Assembly: GCA_900767195.1 (NCBI GenBank)
Contig: CAAFYG010000149.1
Location: 1 to 6,785 of the forward strand
From: Clostridia bacterium
GTDB lineage: Bacteria; Bacillota; Clostridia; Christensenellales; Borkfalkiaceae
Direction: 5' to 3'
DNA: 6,785 nucleotides
Below, piece after piece: positions 1-6,353 of the stretch. The notes under the pieces were generated by a model, which saw only the letters and a list, made by a program, of their open reading frames with translations, was not told the origin of the DNA and did not search any database. A program made the position numbers and the translations under genes. The first letter of the stretch is position 1. Each line of letters starts with the position of its first letter.

Positions 1-1671
1 GAAGAACGAAATCACCGTAACTTTATTGAAGTAGTTAAGCGAATCCATGCGCACCACGGAAGGGATCACGGGCGAGCCGAACAAACCGAGCATCGCCGCC
101 ACAAGCGAGAAGATGGATAAGCCGCCGCCGATCGCCATCGAACGCTTGCTCCTGTCGAACCAGCAGGAAGTGAAGAAACAAAGTCCGGAAAGGGCGAAAA
201 GCACAAGGAACGCGCCGAAATTTAAAAGCGCAAGCTTGCCGCAGGTAAGCGTAACGTCGCTCTTCACGAACGCAAGACAGATAAAGCTTGTGATCGCGGT
301 TAAAACGAACATCGAAAGCAGCGAACCGATCAGGTACATCGCCTGTGTGAATACCACGGTTTTGCGCTTTGTGGAAGTAGAAAGCACGTACGCCATCGAG
401 CCGCTGTCCACCTGCCCCGCAATCAGGTTGTTCGAAGCCATGATCATGAAGATGATGGGCAGAAGAAGCCCCGCGAGTTTGTAGAAAATCGAGCCTACAA
501 TCAGCGTATAGAGATCGGCCTGACCGATTTCTTCCAACGCTTCCGAAACGGATTCGGGCAGCGACGCAAGCAAACTGTCGGTAAGATCGCCCGTGATTTC
601 GTCGGTTTTGGCGGCGAGAGCGGCCTTATATTCGTCTGCCGTAATTTCGCCGGCCGTAAGCTTTTTATCAAGCTCGCCTTTTTCGAAGGAAAATCTTCCG
701 CGATAAGAAACCACCGTGGTGGCGGCTAAATTTTTAATCGCCGCGTAGTTGTAGCCGAACGAATCGTATTTTTCCTTGGTTACGCCGAACGAGGAAAGCG
801 CGTTTACGATGTTTTGTACATTCGCGGGTTGCGTCATGTTGAACGCAAGGAACACCGAAGAGCAGTACTGCGCGCGTTCTTCGATATATTCGGCGCGTTC
901 GTCGCTTTGCAGGTATGCGGAAAGGTTCGTCAGGTTTGCGATCAGCGCGGCGGAATAATCTGCGGGCTTATCCGCTTCTTTTTCGTTCGCGAGCATCGCC
1001 GTAAACGTTTCGCTACTGTACGTAGCCACCGAGAAGAGGTACGCCGCCGTCACTTCCTGCGCCGCCGTTTTGTATTCGGCGGAATCTTTCGCGTAAGGCA
1101 CGCCGTTTTTATCTACGGCCGCCGCGTCCGCCGCCACAGTCGCTTTTGCTTGTACGGCAGCCGCCGCTCCTTCGTAAGCCGCCTTGAATGCCGCCGTAGG
1201 GTTTGCGTAATTTGCGGGATCTTCCGAAACTTTCTGCTCAAACGCTTTACCCGCCGCCGTTTTCATTTCCGGTTTTACTGCCATCCATGCGGGCAACTGC
1301 GAAGAGTCGGCTGGCTTTTGCAAAAGCCACGTTACATAACTTACGGTATCGTTGATATTAGCCTCAAACGCGGGATCAAACGTTTCCATGCCGTCTTTGC
1401 TCATCAGATAATAATTGAGTCCGCGTTCTTCGAGCTGCGAATCCACTTCCTTGCGAATGATCGTATCCTGAATGGAATTTTTCACTTCGCCGAGCGAGCC
1501 GCTGCCCGAAATAAGCATCACGCACGCCAGCATAAAGCATACGGCGGCGGCGATAATCATCCACATCGTGCCGTTCGCTTTGCACGATTGCTTGAAAAGA
1601 GCTTTGCTGAATAACCGCTCTTCATACTTTTTTGTGCCTTTCATCGGCATGGTAGTCGTTTTATTTGCCAT
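1..1671 (-). CDS. ABC-2 type transporter permease, large extracytoplasmic domain (partial, C-terminus beyond left edge)
   Basis: The reading frame stays open for 557 codons from ATG at 1671 to the left edge with no stop, so the 3' end is missing. It encodes the membrane part of an ABC transporter fed by the two ATPases just upstream. Seen: a basic cytoplasmic N-terminus (1-33), one hydrophobic helix (about 34-57), a hydrophilic domain of about 330 residues (58-387) with an Ala-rich stretch at 158-186, then helices at about 388-411, 441-469, 478-503 and 510-540. The segment GQVDSGSMAYVLSTSTKRK (419-437) resembles the conserved loop of ABC-2 permeases (ABC2_membrane_3-like), and the layout of one helix, a large outer domain, then a bundle fits that family. 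An AAGGAG site (1682-1687) supports the start, which overlaps the end of the preceding ATPase gene by 11 bases, implying coupled translation. The substrate is unknown; export is inferred from the family. Confidence 0.88.
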   Translation of the reverse strand, partial: MANKTTTMPMKGTKKYEERLFSKALFKQSCKANGTMWMIIAAAVCFMLACVMLISGSGSLGEVKNSIQDTIIRKEVDSQLEERGLNYYLMSKDGMETFDPAFEANINDTVSYVTWLLQKPADSSQLPAWMAVKPEMKTAAGKAFEQKVSEDPANYANPTAAFKAAYEGAAAAVQAKATVAADAAAVDKNGVPYAKDSAEYKTAAQEVTAAYLFSVATYSSETFTAMLANEKEADKPADYSAALIANLTNLSAYLQSDERAEYIEERAQYCSSVFLAFNMTQPANVQNIVNALSSFGVTKEKYDSFGYNYAAIKNLAATTVVSYRGRFSFEKGELDKKLTAGEITADEYKAALAAKTDEITGDLTDSLLASLPESVSEALEEIGQADLYTLIVGSIFYKLAGLLLPIIFMIMASNNLIAGQVDSGSMAYVLSTSTKRKTVVFTQAMYLIGSLLSMFVLTAITSFICLAFVKSDVTLTCGKLALLNFGAFLVLFALSGLCFFTSCWFDRSKRSMAIGGGLSIFSLVAAMLGLFGSPVIPSVVRMDSLNYFNKVTVISFF

Positions 1672-2575
1672 TTTTTTCGTTCTCCTTCTTGTTTCTGAGT
1701 ACCGTTTTGAAATGTCTTTCCAAAGAGTAGGGCAATTCCGAAATGAATTTCACGTTGTAATTCCGCAGCGTGTGCAGAAGACCTCCCGTTTCCGTCGAGC
1801 GGATTTTAATCGTTGCCTGCGAGTACTGTTCCTGTAAACGCGTGATTTCGTACTTGCCGCGAATAAACCTTTGATAATCTTCCGCCGTATTGAATTCGAT
1901 TTTAAATTCTTTGTATTCGCGGTTGTGAATATCGTCCATTTTACACACGTCGATGATATGCCCGTCGTTTATGAGCGCCACGCGATCGCATGTGCTTTCC
2001 AGCTCGTCGAACGAGTGCGAACTCATAAAAATCGTCTTGCCTTTCTTGTGTTCTTCCTTGATAATGTCGAGGAACGTGGCGCGCATCAGGGGATCGAGAC
2101 TGGTTGTCGGCTCGTCGAGCAGAATCACGGGCGCGTCGTTCATAAGCGCAGCCACAAGCGCGGTTTTCTGCTTCATGCCTTTACTCATGCGCTTCAGATT
2201 CGCGCGCGGATCGAGTTGCAATCTCTCGATCAGCTCGTTGGCGTAGCTCATATCTCTCAGACCTAAAAATTCCGCCTGACATTTTAAAAAGTCGATCCCG
2301 GTTTTCAAATCGGGAAACGCGATTTCGCCCGGCACATATCCCACGAACGAAGCGATTTCGCTTGCGTGTTCCCACGAAGAAAGCCCGTTCACGTACGATT
2401 TGCCTTTCGTCGGCTTCAAAAAGCCTAAAATGTTGCGGATCGTGGTGGTTTTTCCGCTGCCGTTCGTGCCTACGTAACCCATCATTTCGCCGCCCGCGAT
2501 ATCGAGGTTTAAGTCGAAAACGCCTTGCCCGTTGCCGTAGTCTTTCGTTAAGTCGTCTAATTGAATCACGCTCAT
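1661..2575 (-). CDS. ABC transporter ATP-binding protein (second of a tandem pair)
   Basis: A 304-residue ATPase that hydrolyses ATP at the cytoplasmic face to drive the permease encoded next. Seen: Walker A GTNGSGKTT (36-44), signature MSKGMKQK (130-137, in place of LSGGQ), Walker B with catalytic Glu VILLDEP (150-156), D-loop SLDP (159-162) and switch His187. All key residues are present, so it should be active. Residues from about 215 to 304 form a family-variable C-terminal extension ending in a very basic, Asn/Lys-rich tail. It is clearly paralogous to the ATPase upstream: both open with a V/I-rich strand, then DLTKDYG and GVF, and both have GY(V/I)PGEIA after the Walker A region. The start overlaps the upstream stop as ATGA, with GGAGGT at 2584-2589. 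A heterodimer with its partner on one permease is an inference; homodimers with separate permeases are possible. Confidence 0.95.
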   Translation of the reverse strand: MSVIQLDDLTKDYGNGQGVFDLNLDIAGGEMMGYVGTNGSGKTTTIRNILGFLKPTKGKSYVNGLSSWEHASEIASFVGYVPGEIAFPDLKTGIDFLKCQAEFLGLRDMSYANELIERLQLDPRANLKRMSKGMKQKTALVAALMNDAPVILLDEPTTSLDPLMRATFLDIIKEEHKKGKTIFMSSHSFDELESTCDRVALINDGHIIDVCKMDDIHNREYKEFKIEFNTAEDYQRFIRGKYEITRLQEQYSQATIKIRSTETGGLLHTLRNYNVKFISELPYSLERHFKTVLRNKKENEKNGK

Positions 2576-3507
2576 TTCAACGCACCTCCGAAATCTTTGT
2601 CTTCTTTGTAGAATTTCATAAAGTAATCTTCCAGCGATTCTTTGCGGTTAGAGAAAGATACCACGTTCATATCCGAAAGAATATCGATCAGAATATTCAG
2701 ATCGCGATCTTCCACGGAAATATACGCGTCGTCGTCTCCGCCGCCGAGCAGTTGCAGCGAGGGGATGCGCGCTTTCGCGCGATCCAGCGAAATCGCTTTG
2801 CCTACGGGCGAGCGGAAGGTTACGTTGTAGAATTTCCGCGAAGCGTGCTTTAAATCGTTTGCCACGAATTCCGAAACGATTTTGCCGTCCTTGATGATTG
2901 CGATGCGATCGCAGGTGGAATCGATTTCCGAGAAAATATGGCTCGATAATAAAATCGTCTTGCCGCGCTTCTTTTCCTCGTGAATAAATTCAATGAAATT
3001 TTCCTGCATCACGGGATCGAGTCCGCTCGTCGGCTCGTCGAGAATGAGTACGTCGGGATCGGACATAAACGCGGTGACCACCGCAAGTTTTCGCTTAACG
3101 CCGAGACTCATTCGCTTAGTTTCGCCCGCGAGCGCCGTATGATCCAGCTCGAATAAATCGAGCATGCGGTTTAATTGCTTCTGATTGTGGCAATGCTGCA
3201 AATCCTGCATCATTTTGATAAAGGCTTTTCCCGTAAGACCCGCCGGCAGCGCGATTTCGCCCGGAATATAGCCCACGTTTGCGAGAATTTCGTAGTACTT
3301 ATCAAAAGTTTCCATGCCGAAAATCTTCGTAGAGCCGCTGTCCGGTTTCGAAAAACCCATCAGATGCCTTATCGTAGTGGACTTTCCCGCGCCGTTCGGA
3401 CCGAGAAAGCCAAACACTTCGCCTTCGTCCACGTGAAGATTCACGTTGAATACGCCTCGCCCGAAGCCGTAATCTTTAGTGAGATCGTTTACTTCAATAA
3501 CGTGCAT
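2572..3507 (-). CDS. ABC transporter ATP-binding protein (first of a tandem pair)
   Basis: A 311-residue ATPase of the ABC-2 exporter type (CcmA-like). Seen: Walker A GPNGAGKST (36-44), a degenerate signature MSLGVKRK (133-140), Walker B with catalytic Glu DVLILDEP (152-159), D-loop GLDP (162-165) and switch His190. No Gln is evident at the usual Q-loop place, where the sequence reads GYIPGEIALP; its paralogue is the same there. A C-terminal domain of about 95 residues follows the core and diverges from that of the paralogue. The start is supported by AAGGAG at 3514-3519, six bases from the ATG. It is the first gene of a tightly packed minus-strand group and is separated from the lipid kinase gene by 87 AT-rich bases. 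The cargo cannot be told from the sequence; similar ATPases serve multidrug, antimicrobial-peptide and uncharacterised exporters. Confidence 0.95.
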   Translation of the reverse strand: MHVIEVNDLTKDYGFGRGVFNVNLHVDEGEVFGFLGPNGAGKSTTIRHLMGFSKPDSGSTKIFGMETFDKYYEILANVGYIPGEIALPAGLTGKAFIKMMQDLQHCHNQKQLNRMLDLFELDHTALAGETKRMSLGVKRKLAVVTAFMSDPDVLILDEPTSGLDPVMQENFIEFIHEEKKRGKTILLSSHIFSEIDSTCDRIAIIKDGKIVSEFVANDLKHASRKFYNVTFRSPVGKAISLDRAKARIPSLQLLGGGDDDAYISVEDRDLNILIDILSDMNVVSFSNRKESLEDYFMKFYKEDKDFGGALK

Positions 3508-3594
3508 TTTTGTCTCCTTGTTTTGAATATTTCACCGATTTTCCGCCGTTATATATCTTTATAAATATATTTTTATATATTTTATACGCCGAAA
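3508..3594 (-). promoter_or_regulatory. AT-rich leader of the ABC cassette with an imperfect AT palindrome
   Basis: The 87-base gap contains an almost pure A/T block (3550-3586). Within it, TATAAATATAT (3560-3570) and ATATATTTTATA (3575-3586) form an inverted repeat with one unpaired base and a TTTT centre. Several TATAAA/TATATA words on the minus strand could act as a -10, but no convincing -35 was found. It could be a weak promoter, an operator for the nearby TetR protein, or a weak hairpin behind the kinase gene. No GC-stem terminator is visible, so read-through from the kinase gene is possible. Confidence 0.4.
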
Positions 3595-4551
3595 TTATTC
3601 TTTTTTGTTTTTCTCGCCCGCCGCGATTTCGGCGGTAACGTCCGCTTTGATTCCTGTTGCCGGTGTATTTTCGCAGTCTGAGCCTTTTTCCGCGCCGGCC
3701 GCCGTCACGCGGTATTCGGTAACGTTCGTCACCGTTTCGCCGTCGATCTGCAGTGCGGTGGGGCGATCGAATTTCACTTCGATCACCTTCCCTGTTTTCA
3801 CTTCCACGGCTTTTTTATGGTTTACGTGCGTGCCTTTGAAAATCGAGGGGAACACCATCAGCGTTTTCAGTTTGCTTTTTCCGTGCATAATCATCACGGA
3901 AACCGTGCCGTCGTCGTTCAGGCGTTTTTGTAAGGGTGTGGGCATCATGCCGCCGCCGTAGTACTTGCCGTTCATCGTAGGCGCAAGCCACACGTGCTTG
4001 TAATTGAAGATTTCGCCGTCTACGTTCACGGTAGCGTTCACCGGCTTGAAGTGGAAAAGCAAGCCTTTCACGGCGATGCCCGAATAAGAAATTTTCTTAT
4101 CGGGTGCTTCGCGATGCAGCCTGTCGCCCGTTTCGCAGCAGTAGCCGTCGATGCCGAATCCTACGTTGTTTAAAAATTTGCACGTTCTTCCGTTCACCGC
4201 CACGGTGGGCAGATTCACGATGTAGGGATTGATTTTGCACGGCTCGTTGGTATCGCCGCCCTCGGCTACGTCGCGGTAGAAATCGTTGCCGTTGCCCGTG
4301 GGGTAGTACAAAATCTCGTTTTCGGGAATAAAGGGAATGGAATTCACGAACTTGTTCAGCGTTCCGTCGCCGCCGCAAAGCACGATTTTATCGCCTTTTT
4401 CCAGTTTCGAAAAAAGCTCGTCGAGCGCGCCTTCTTTCGTCACGTCAGAAAATTCGGCGTCCTTGCCTTCCATCAGCTTCTTCGCCTGATCTAATCCGCC
4501 GATTTCCTTTCCGAGTCCCGCAAGCGGGTTGTACAATACTCGGTACTTCAT
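3595..4551 (-). CDS. Diacylglycerol kinase family lipid kinase (DAGK catalytic domain)
   Basis: A 318-residue cytosolic or membrane-peripheral kinase of the DagK/YegS fold, expected to phosphorylate diacylglycerol or a related lipid with ATP. Seen: the N-terminal strand with NPLAG (8-12), the nucleotide-binding GGDGT (60-64), PTGNGNDF (84-91), GFGIDG (131-136) and DGE (270-272), whose Glu matches the proposed catalytic residue of this family. Length fits the usual size of about 300. The last 30 or so residues (286-318) are an acidic/lysine-rich hydrophilic tail beyond the domain. The start at 4551 begins the MKYRVLYNP strand typical of the family and has GGAGG at 4563-4567; an upstream in-frame ATG (4683) would run through the promoter region. 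Known roles are recycling of diacylglycerol from envelope polymer synthesis. Its place beside an ABC exporter and TetR gene suggests an envelope-related job, which is inference. Confidence 0.93.
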   Translation of the reverse strand: MKYRVLYNPLAGLGKEIGGLDQAKKLMEGKDAEFSDVTKEGALDELFSKLEKGDKIVLCGGDGTLNKFVNSIPFIPENEILYYPTGNGNDFYRDVAEGGDTNEPCKINPYIVNLPTVAVNGRTCKFLNNVGFGIDGYCCETGDRLHREAPDKKISYSGIAVKGLLFHFKPVNATVNVDGEIFNYKHVWLAPTMNGKYYGGGMMPTPLQKRLNDDGTVSVMIMHGKSKLKTLMVFPSIFKGTHVNHKKAVEVKTGKVIEVKFDRPTALQIDGETVTNVTEYRVTAAGAEKGSDCENTPATGIKADVTAEIAAGEKNKKE

Positions 4552-4562
4552 CCTTTGTGTTT

Positions 4563-4567
4563 CCTCC
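4563..4567 (-). promoter_or_regulatory. Ribosome binding site of the lipid kinase gene (GGAGG)
   Basis: A perfect GGAGG on the minus strand lies 11 bases before the ATG at 4551. The spacing is slightly long, but it is the only good site nearby and decides the start against the longer frame beginning at 4683. Confidence 0.7.
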
Positions 4568-4580
4568 GATTTTTTTTGCC

Positions 4581-4594
4581 GAAAAAATTTTTTC
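4581..4594. repeat. A6T6 perfect palindrome in the kinase leader
   Basis: GAAAAAATTTTTTC is a 14-bp perfect palindrome between the predicted kinase promoter and its ribosome binding site. A-tracts of this kind are rigid or bent DNA and can also be a protein site. A function is not shown by the sequence. Confidence 0.4.
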
Positions 4595-4614
4595 AGAAAA
4601 TAGTTTGAACACTG

Positions 4615-4644
4615 TTGACTTTCTTTCGACATTTGTATTATAAT
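4615..4644 (+). promoter_or_regulatory. Sigma-A type promoter for the TetR-family gene
   Basis: TTGACT (4615-4620) and a consensus TATAAT (4639-4644) are separated by 18 bases. The predicted start near 4651 leaves a leader of about 110 bases before the TetR start codon, which is long and contains repeats and a small hairpin. Confidence 0.65.
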
Positions 4645-4671
4645 ATAAAAAAGCAAAAAAATAAAGCACAA
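4636..4671 (-). promoter_or_regulatory. Possible minus-strand promoter for the lipid kinase gene, sharing a palindromic -10 region
   Basis: TATTATAATA (4636-4645) is its own reverse complement, so TATAAT can be read on either strand. On the minus strand the best pairings are weak: TTGTGC (4666-4671) with TATATT (4642-4647) at 18 bases, or the consensus TATAAT (4637-4642) with only a TTTATT-like -35. The kinase leader would be about 80 bases. Confidence 0.4.
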
Positions 4672-4687
4672 TAAATGCGTCATTGTT

Positions 4688-4724
4688 CAAATTTTAACAC
4701 TGTATGGTAAATTTGTGTAAATTT
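4688..4724. repeat. Repeat cluster in the TetR leader (candidate operator)
   Basis: GTAAATTT occurs twice exactly 10 bp apart (4707-4714 and 4717-4724), placing both copies on one face of the helix. CAAATTT (4688-4694) and AAATTTG (4709-4715) also form 7-bp inverted arms around a 14-bp centre. Position between divergent genes next to a TetR gene makes it a candidate operator; that role is inferred. Confidence 0.4.
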
Positions 4725-4739
4725 CCCCGTAAAATGGGG
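4725..4739 (+). promoter_or_regulatory. Small GC hairpin upstream of the TetR ribosome binding site
   Basis: CCCC (4725-4728) pairs with GGGG (4736-4739) across a seven-base loop, standing out in an otherwise AT-rich leader. It ends 11 bases before AGGA at 4751, so it could affect translation. A four-pair stem is weak, and it is not followed by a T run on the plus strand. On the minus strand it is preceded rather than followed by a T run, so it is not a convincing terminator. Confidence 0.3.
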
Positions 4740-4761
4740 CAAAAAAAGCGAGGAAAGGGCG

Positions 4762-5358
4762 ATGAAAGTACAAAATTTAAACAGCTCGTCGAAAAAGACG
4801 AAGAGACTGATTAAAAACGTGTTTGCGGAAATGCTATCGGAAAAGCGCGAGCTTTCAAAAATCTCGGTGAGCGAACTTTGTACGCGTGCGGAAATTTCGC
4901 GCGGCGCGTTTTATTCTCACTACGACGATATTTACGGTGTGGCGGAGGACTACGAAAACGAGCTGATCGATCTGTTTTTCGATAACGCGCGGCTTTTGTC
5001 GCCGTCTACGGTGGAGCAGTTTATCGATACGCTGTTTGATTATATCCGTAAAAACGACGAGAATTATAAGCTTTTGTGCTGCTCGAACGATTTCTTGTTC
5101 ACGGCGAAGAAGCTCACGGCGATCGCGTCGAATAAGTTTCTGGAACTTTGTTACGAATCGCCGTATCTGAAAAACAGAGAAAATCTCGAACTTGAAATCA
5201 ATGTATTTATCGAGGGGTTGTTCTGCGAGTACGTGCGGTATTGCCGCGGATATTCGGCGGTGCGATTAGATGATTTGTACGCGTACACGCGCGAGTGGGT
5301 GGCGCGGTTTTCGTCGCGAAGATTTTCCGATCGGAATAACGAAGAAGCCCCTGTGTAA
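4762..5358 (+). CDS. TetR/AcrR family transcriptional regulator
   Basis: A 198-residue DNA-binding repressor type. Seen: an N-terminal TetR domain with helix 1 at about 12-27, helix-turn-helix at 34-54 (ISVSELCTRAE, then ISRGAFYSHY, the typical recognition helix with F/Y pairs), followed by a mostly helical ligand and dimer domain. The C-terminal part (about 85-190) contains two adjacent cysteines in a KLLCCSND context and a FIEGLFCEYVRY helix like those seen in Firmicutes TetR proteins; the ligand cannot be predicted. The start has AGGAAAGG at 4751-4758. It is divergent from the lipid kinase gene, and repeats in its own leader suggest autoregulation. Control of the kinase and ABC cassette is a reasonable inference from position, since TetR regulators often neighbour the exporters they control. 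Confidence 0.93.
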   Translation: MKVQNLNSSSKKTKRLIKNVFAEMLSEKRELSKISVSELCTRAEISRGAFYSHYDDIYGVAEDYENELIDLFFDNARLLSPSTVEQFIDTLFDYIRKNDENYKLLCCSNDFLFTAKKLTAIASNKFLELCYESPYLKNRENLELEINVFIEGLFCEYVRYCRGYSAVRLDDLYAYTREWVARFSSRRFSDRNNEEAPV

Positions 5359-5365
5359 AATAAAA

Positions 5366-5398
5366 ATCATTAAAATATAAAGATTTATCATTAAAATA
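5366..5398. repeat. Two exact 12-bp direct repeats, 21-bp period
   Basis: ATCATTAAAATA occurs at 5366-5377 and again at 5387-5398. The 21-bp period equals two helical turns, so both copies face the same side. The second copy ends four bases before the -35 box of the plus-strand promoter at 5403. This geometry resembles activator sites of AraC-family proteins (paired direct half-sites abutting a -35). The copies also lie just after the TetR stop codon, so a 3' untranslated coincidence in AT-rich DNA is possible. Confidence 0.6.
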
Positions 5399-5402
5399 CG
5401 GC

Positions 5403-5431
5403 TTGTTTTCTGTGCGTTGCAATGGTATAAT
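5403..5431 (+). promoter_or_regulatory. Extended -10 promoter pointing antisense into the AraC-family gene
   Basis: TTGTTT (5403-5408), 17 bases, then TATAAT (5426-5431) preceded by TGG (5423-5425), which gives the TGnTATAAT extended -10. A transcript would begin near 5438 and run antisense to the 3' end of the AraC-family gene. No plus-strand gene with a ribosome binding site follows for about 970 bases. Confidence 0.5.
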
Positions 5432-5465
5432 GTTTCTTGTAAAGCTTGTTTCATTTGGCTAAAAG

Positions 5466-6335
5466 TTACATTTTTTTCCATGCGCTCGGAGATACGCCGT
5501 ATTGTTTTTTAAAGAGAACGGAAAAATGGTTGGCGTCGGCAAAGCCGGAAGAAAGCGCGGCTTCCGCCACGGTACATTCCGAATTTTTCAGTTTCGCGGC
5601 GGCTTGTTTCAATCGGAAAATCGTAATGAATTTCGCGAGCGGCACGCCGTTTTTCAGTTGAAACACATAGCGGATATGCGGCAGCGAATAATTCAGCCTT
5701 TGCGCCATGGTTTCCGGAGAGATCGGCAGGGGGTAGTTGTCGTACACGAATTTTAAAATGCGCGCGTTTAAAATATCGTAGTGATCGGAAACGCTGCGCC
5801 CCGCAATGAAATTTTCGTAAAATTCTTTCAGCATAAATCCAAGCGGCGTCAAGGCGGCGGAAATCTCGCTTTCGGAAGGCACGTCGCGGCACAAAAGCGC
5901 GTATTCTTTTTCGTAAGATGTGCCGAGCGCGGGCATTTTCGCAAGCAGGCGTTGCCGCTGATACATGTACAATTTCTGCGTTTTTTTATTTTTTCCCGCG
6001 TAGCCCGCGGCGTGCAGATAGGCAATCGGCTCGCCCTCGTAAATCACGGGCATTAAAAATTCTTCGATCGCATAAGGGCAACAATTATACGTATTTTCGC
6101 GGAGCTTTCTCGCCACCAAACGATTTTTATTCGAAAAGCACGCGCGCGCCGTGGCGGCATTCGATTTCATCAGATCGCAAAGCGCGCAGCTATGAATTTC
6201 CAGCTCGCCGAACGCGGGGTACAAAACGCGCAGCCGCTCGTCAACGCAGCTCAGAGAAACGCGCACTCCGCGCGTGCGCAAAAAGAACATATAATCGCGG
6301 ATGGTTTTTAAAAGTTCGGCATCGTTCGTAATCAT
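5466..6335 (-). CDS. AraC-family transcriptional regulator with PocR-like sensory domain
   Basis: A 289-residue regulator. Seen: an N-terminal domain (about 1-135) resembling PocR ligand-binding domains, with Cys50, Cys53, Cys66 and the pair Cys85-Cys86 in the order found in that family, and a FLMPVIYEGEPIAYLHAAGY stretch (93-112) matching its core strands. A linker follows, then the AraC double helix-turn-helix: the first at about 205-226 (ISPETMAQRLNYSLPHIRYV), the second at about 254-276, ending in the family hallmark FKKQYGVSPSAWKK (275-288). The start at 6335 has AAAGGTGA (6346-6353). A longer in-frame version to 6656 would cover the divergent promoters and the neighbouring gene, so it was not chosen. 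PocR domains are proposed to sense small carbon compounds; metal or redox sensing through the cysteines is possible. The divergent oxidoreductase gene is the likely target. Confidence 0.92.
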   Translation of the reverse strand: MITNDAELLKTIRDYMFFLRTRGVRVSLSCVDERLRVLYPAFGELEIHSCALCDLMKSNAATARACFSNKNRLVARKLRENTYNCCPYAIEEFLMPVIYEGEPIAYLHAAGYAGKNKKTQKLYMYQRQRLLAKMPALGTSYEKEYALLCRDVPSESEISAALTPLGFMLKEFYENFIAGRSVSDHYDILNARILKFVYDNYPLPISPETMAQRLNYSLPHIRYVFQLKNGVPLAKFITIFRLKQAAAKLKNSECTVAEAALSSGFADANHFSVLFKKQYGVSPSAWKKM

Positions 6336-6345
6336 ATTCGTATAA

Positions 6346-6353
6346 TCACCTTT
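6346..6353 (-). promoter_or_regulatory. Ribosome binding site of the AraC-family gene (AAAGGTGA)
   Basis: AAAGGTGA on the minus strand sits 10 bases before the ATG at 6335 and decides that start over in-frame codons further upstream. It overlaps the -35 box of the divergent plus-strand promoter by two bases. Confidence 0.7.

Noticed and set aside
1085..1265. Dense GCC/GCG-type triplets suggesting a repeat array
   Set aside because: They are Ala codons of the permease outer domain without a fixed repeat unit.
814..1614. A 266-codon open frame on the plus strand
   Set aside because: It is antisense to the permease gene, is rich in Arg, His and Phe, has no ribosome binding site, and is explained by the codon bias of the real gene opposite.
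2362..2853. Plus-strand open frame of 163 codons across the ATPase junction
   Set aside because: It is antisense to two well-supported ATPase genes, has low-complexity Arg/Ser composition and no motif.
3605..3961. Plus-strand open frame of 118 codons opposite the lipid kinase gene
   Set aside because: It mirrors the kinase coding sequence with no ribosome binding site or recognisable domain.
4552..4683. Forty-four-residue N-terminal extension of the lipid kinase, with a hydrophobic stretch like a membrane anchor
   Set aside because: It would be translated from the promoter and leader region, lacks a ribosome binding site, and the family normally begins at the MKYRVLYNP strand at 4551.
5345..5409. 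AAGCC (5345-5349) and GGCTT (5400-5404) followed by GTTTTC as a terminator for the TetR gene
   Set aside because: The loop would be 50 bases and the left arm lies inside the coding region; no proper T run follows.
5489..5510. ATACGCCGTAT followed by a T run, resembling a terminator on the plus strand
   Set aside because: The two arms leave only one base for the loop, and the site lies within the AraC coding sequence.
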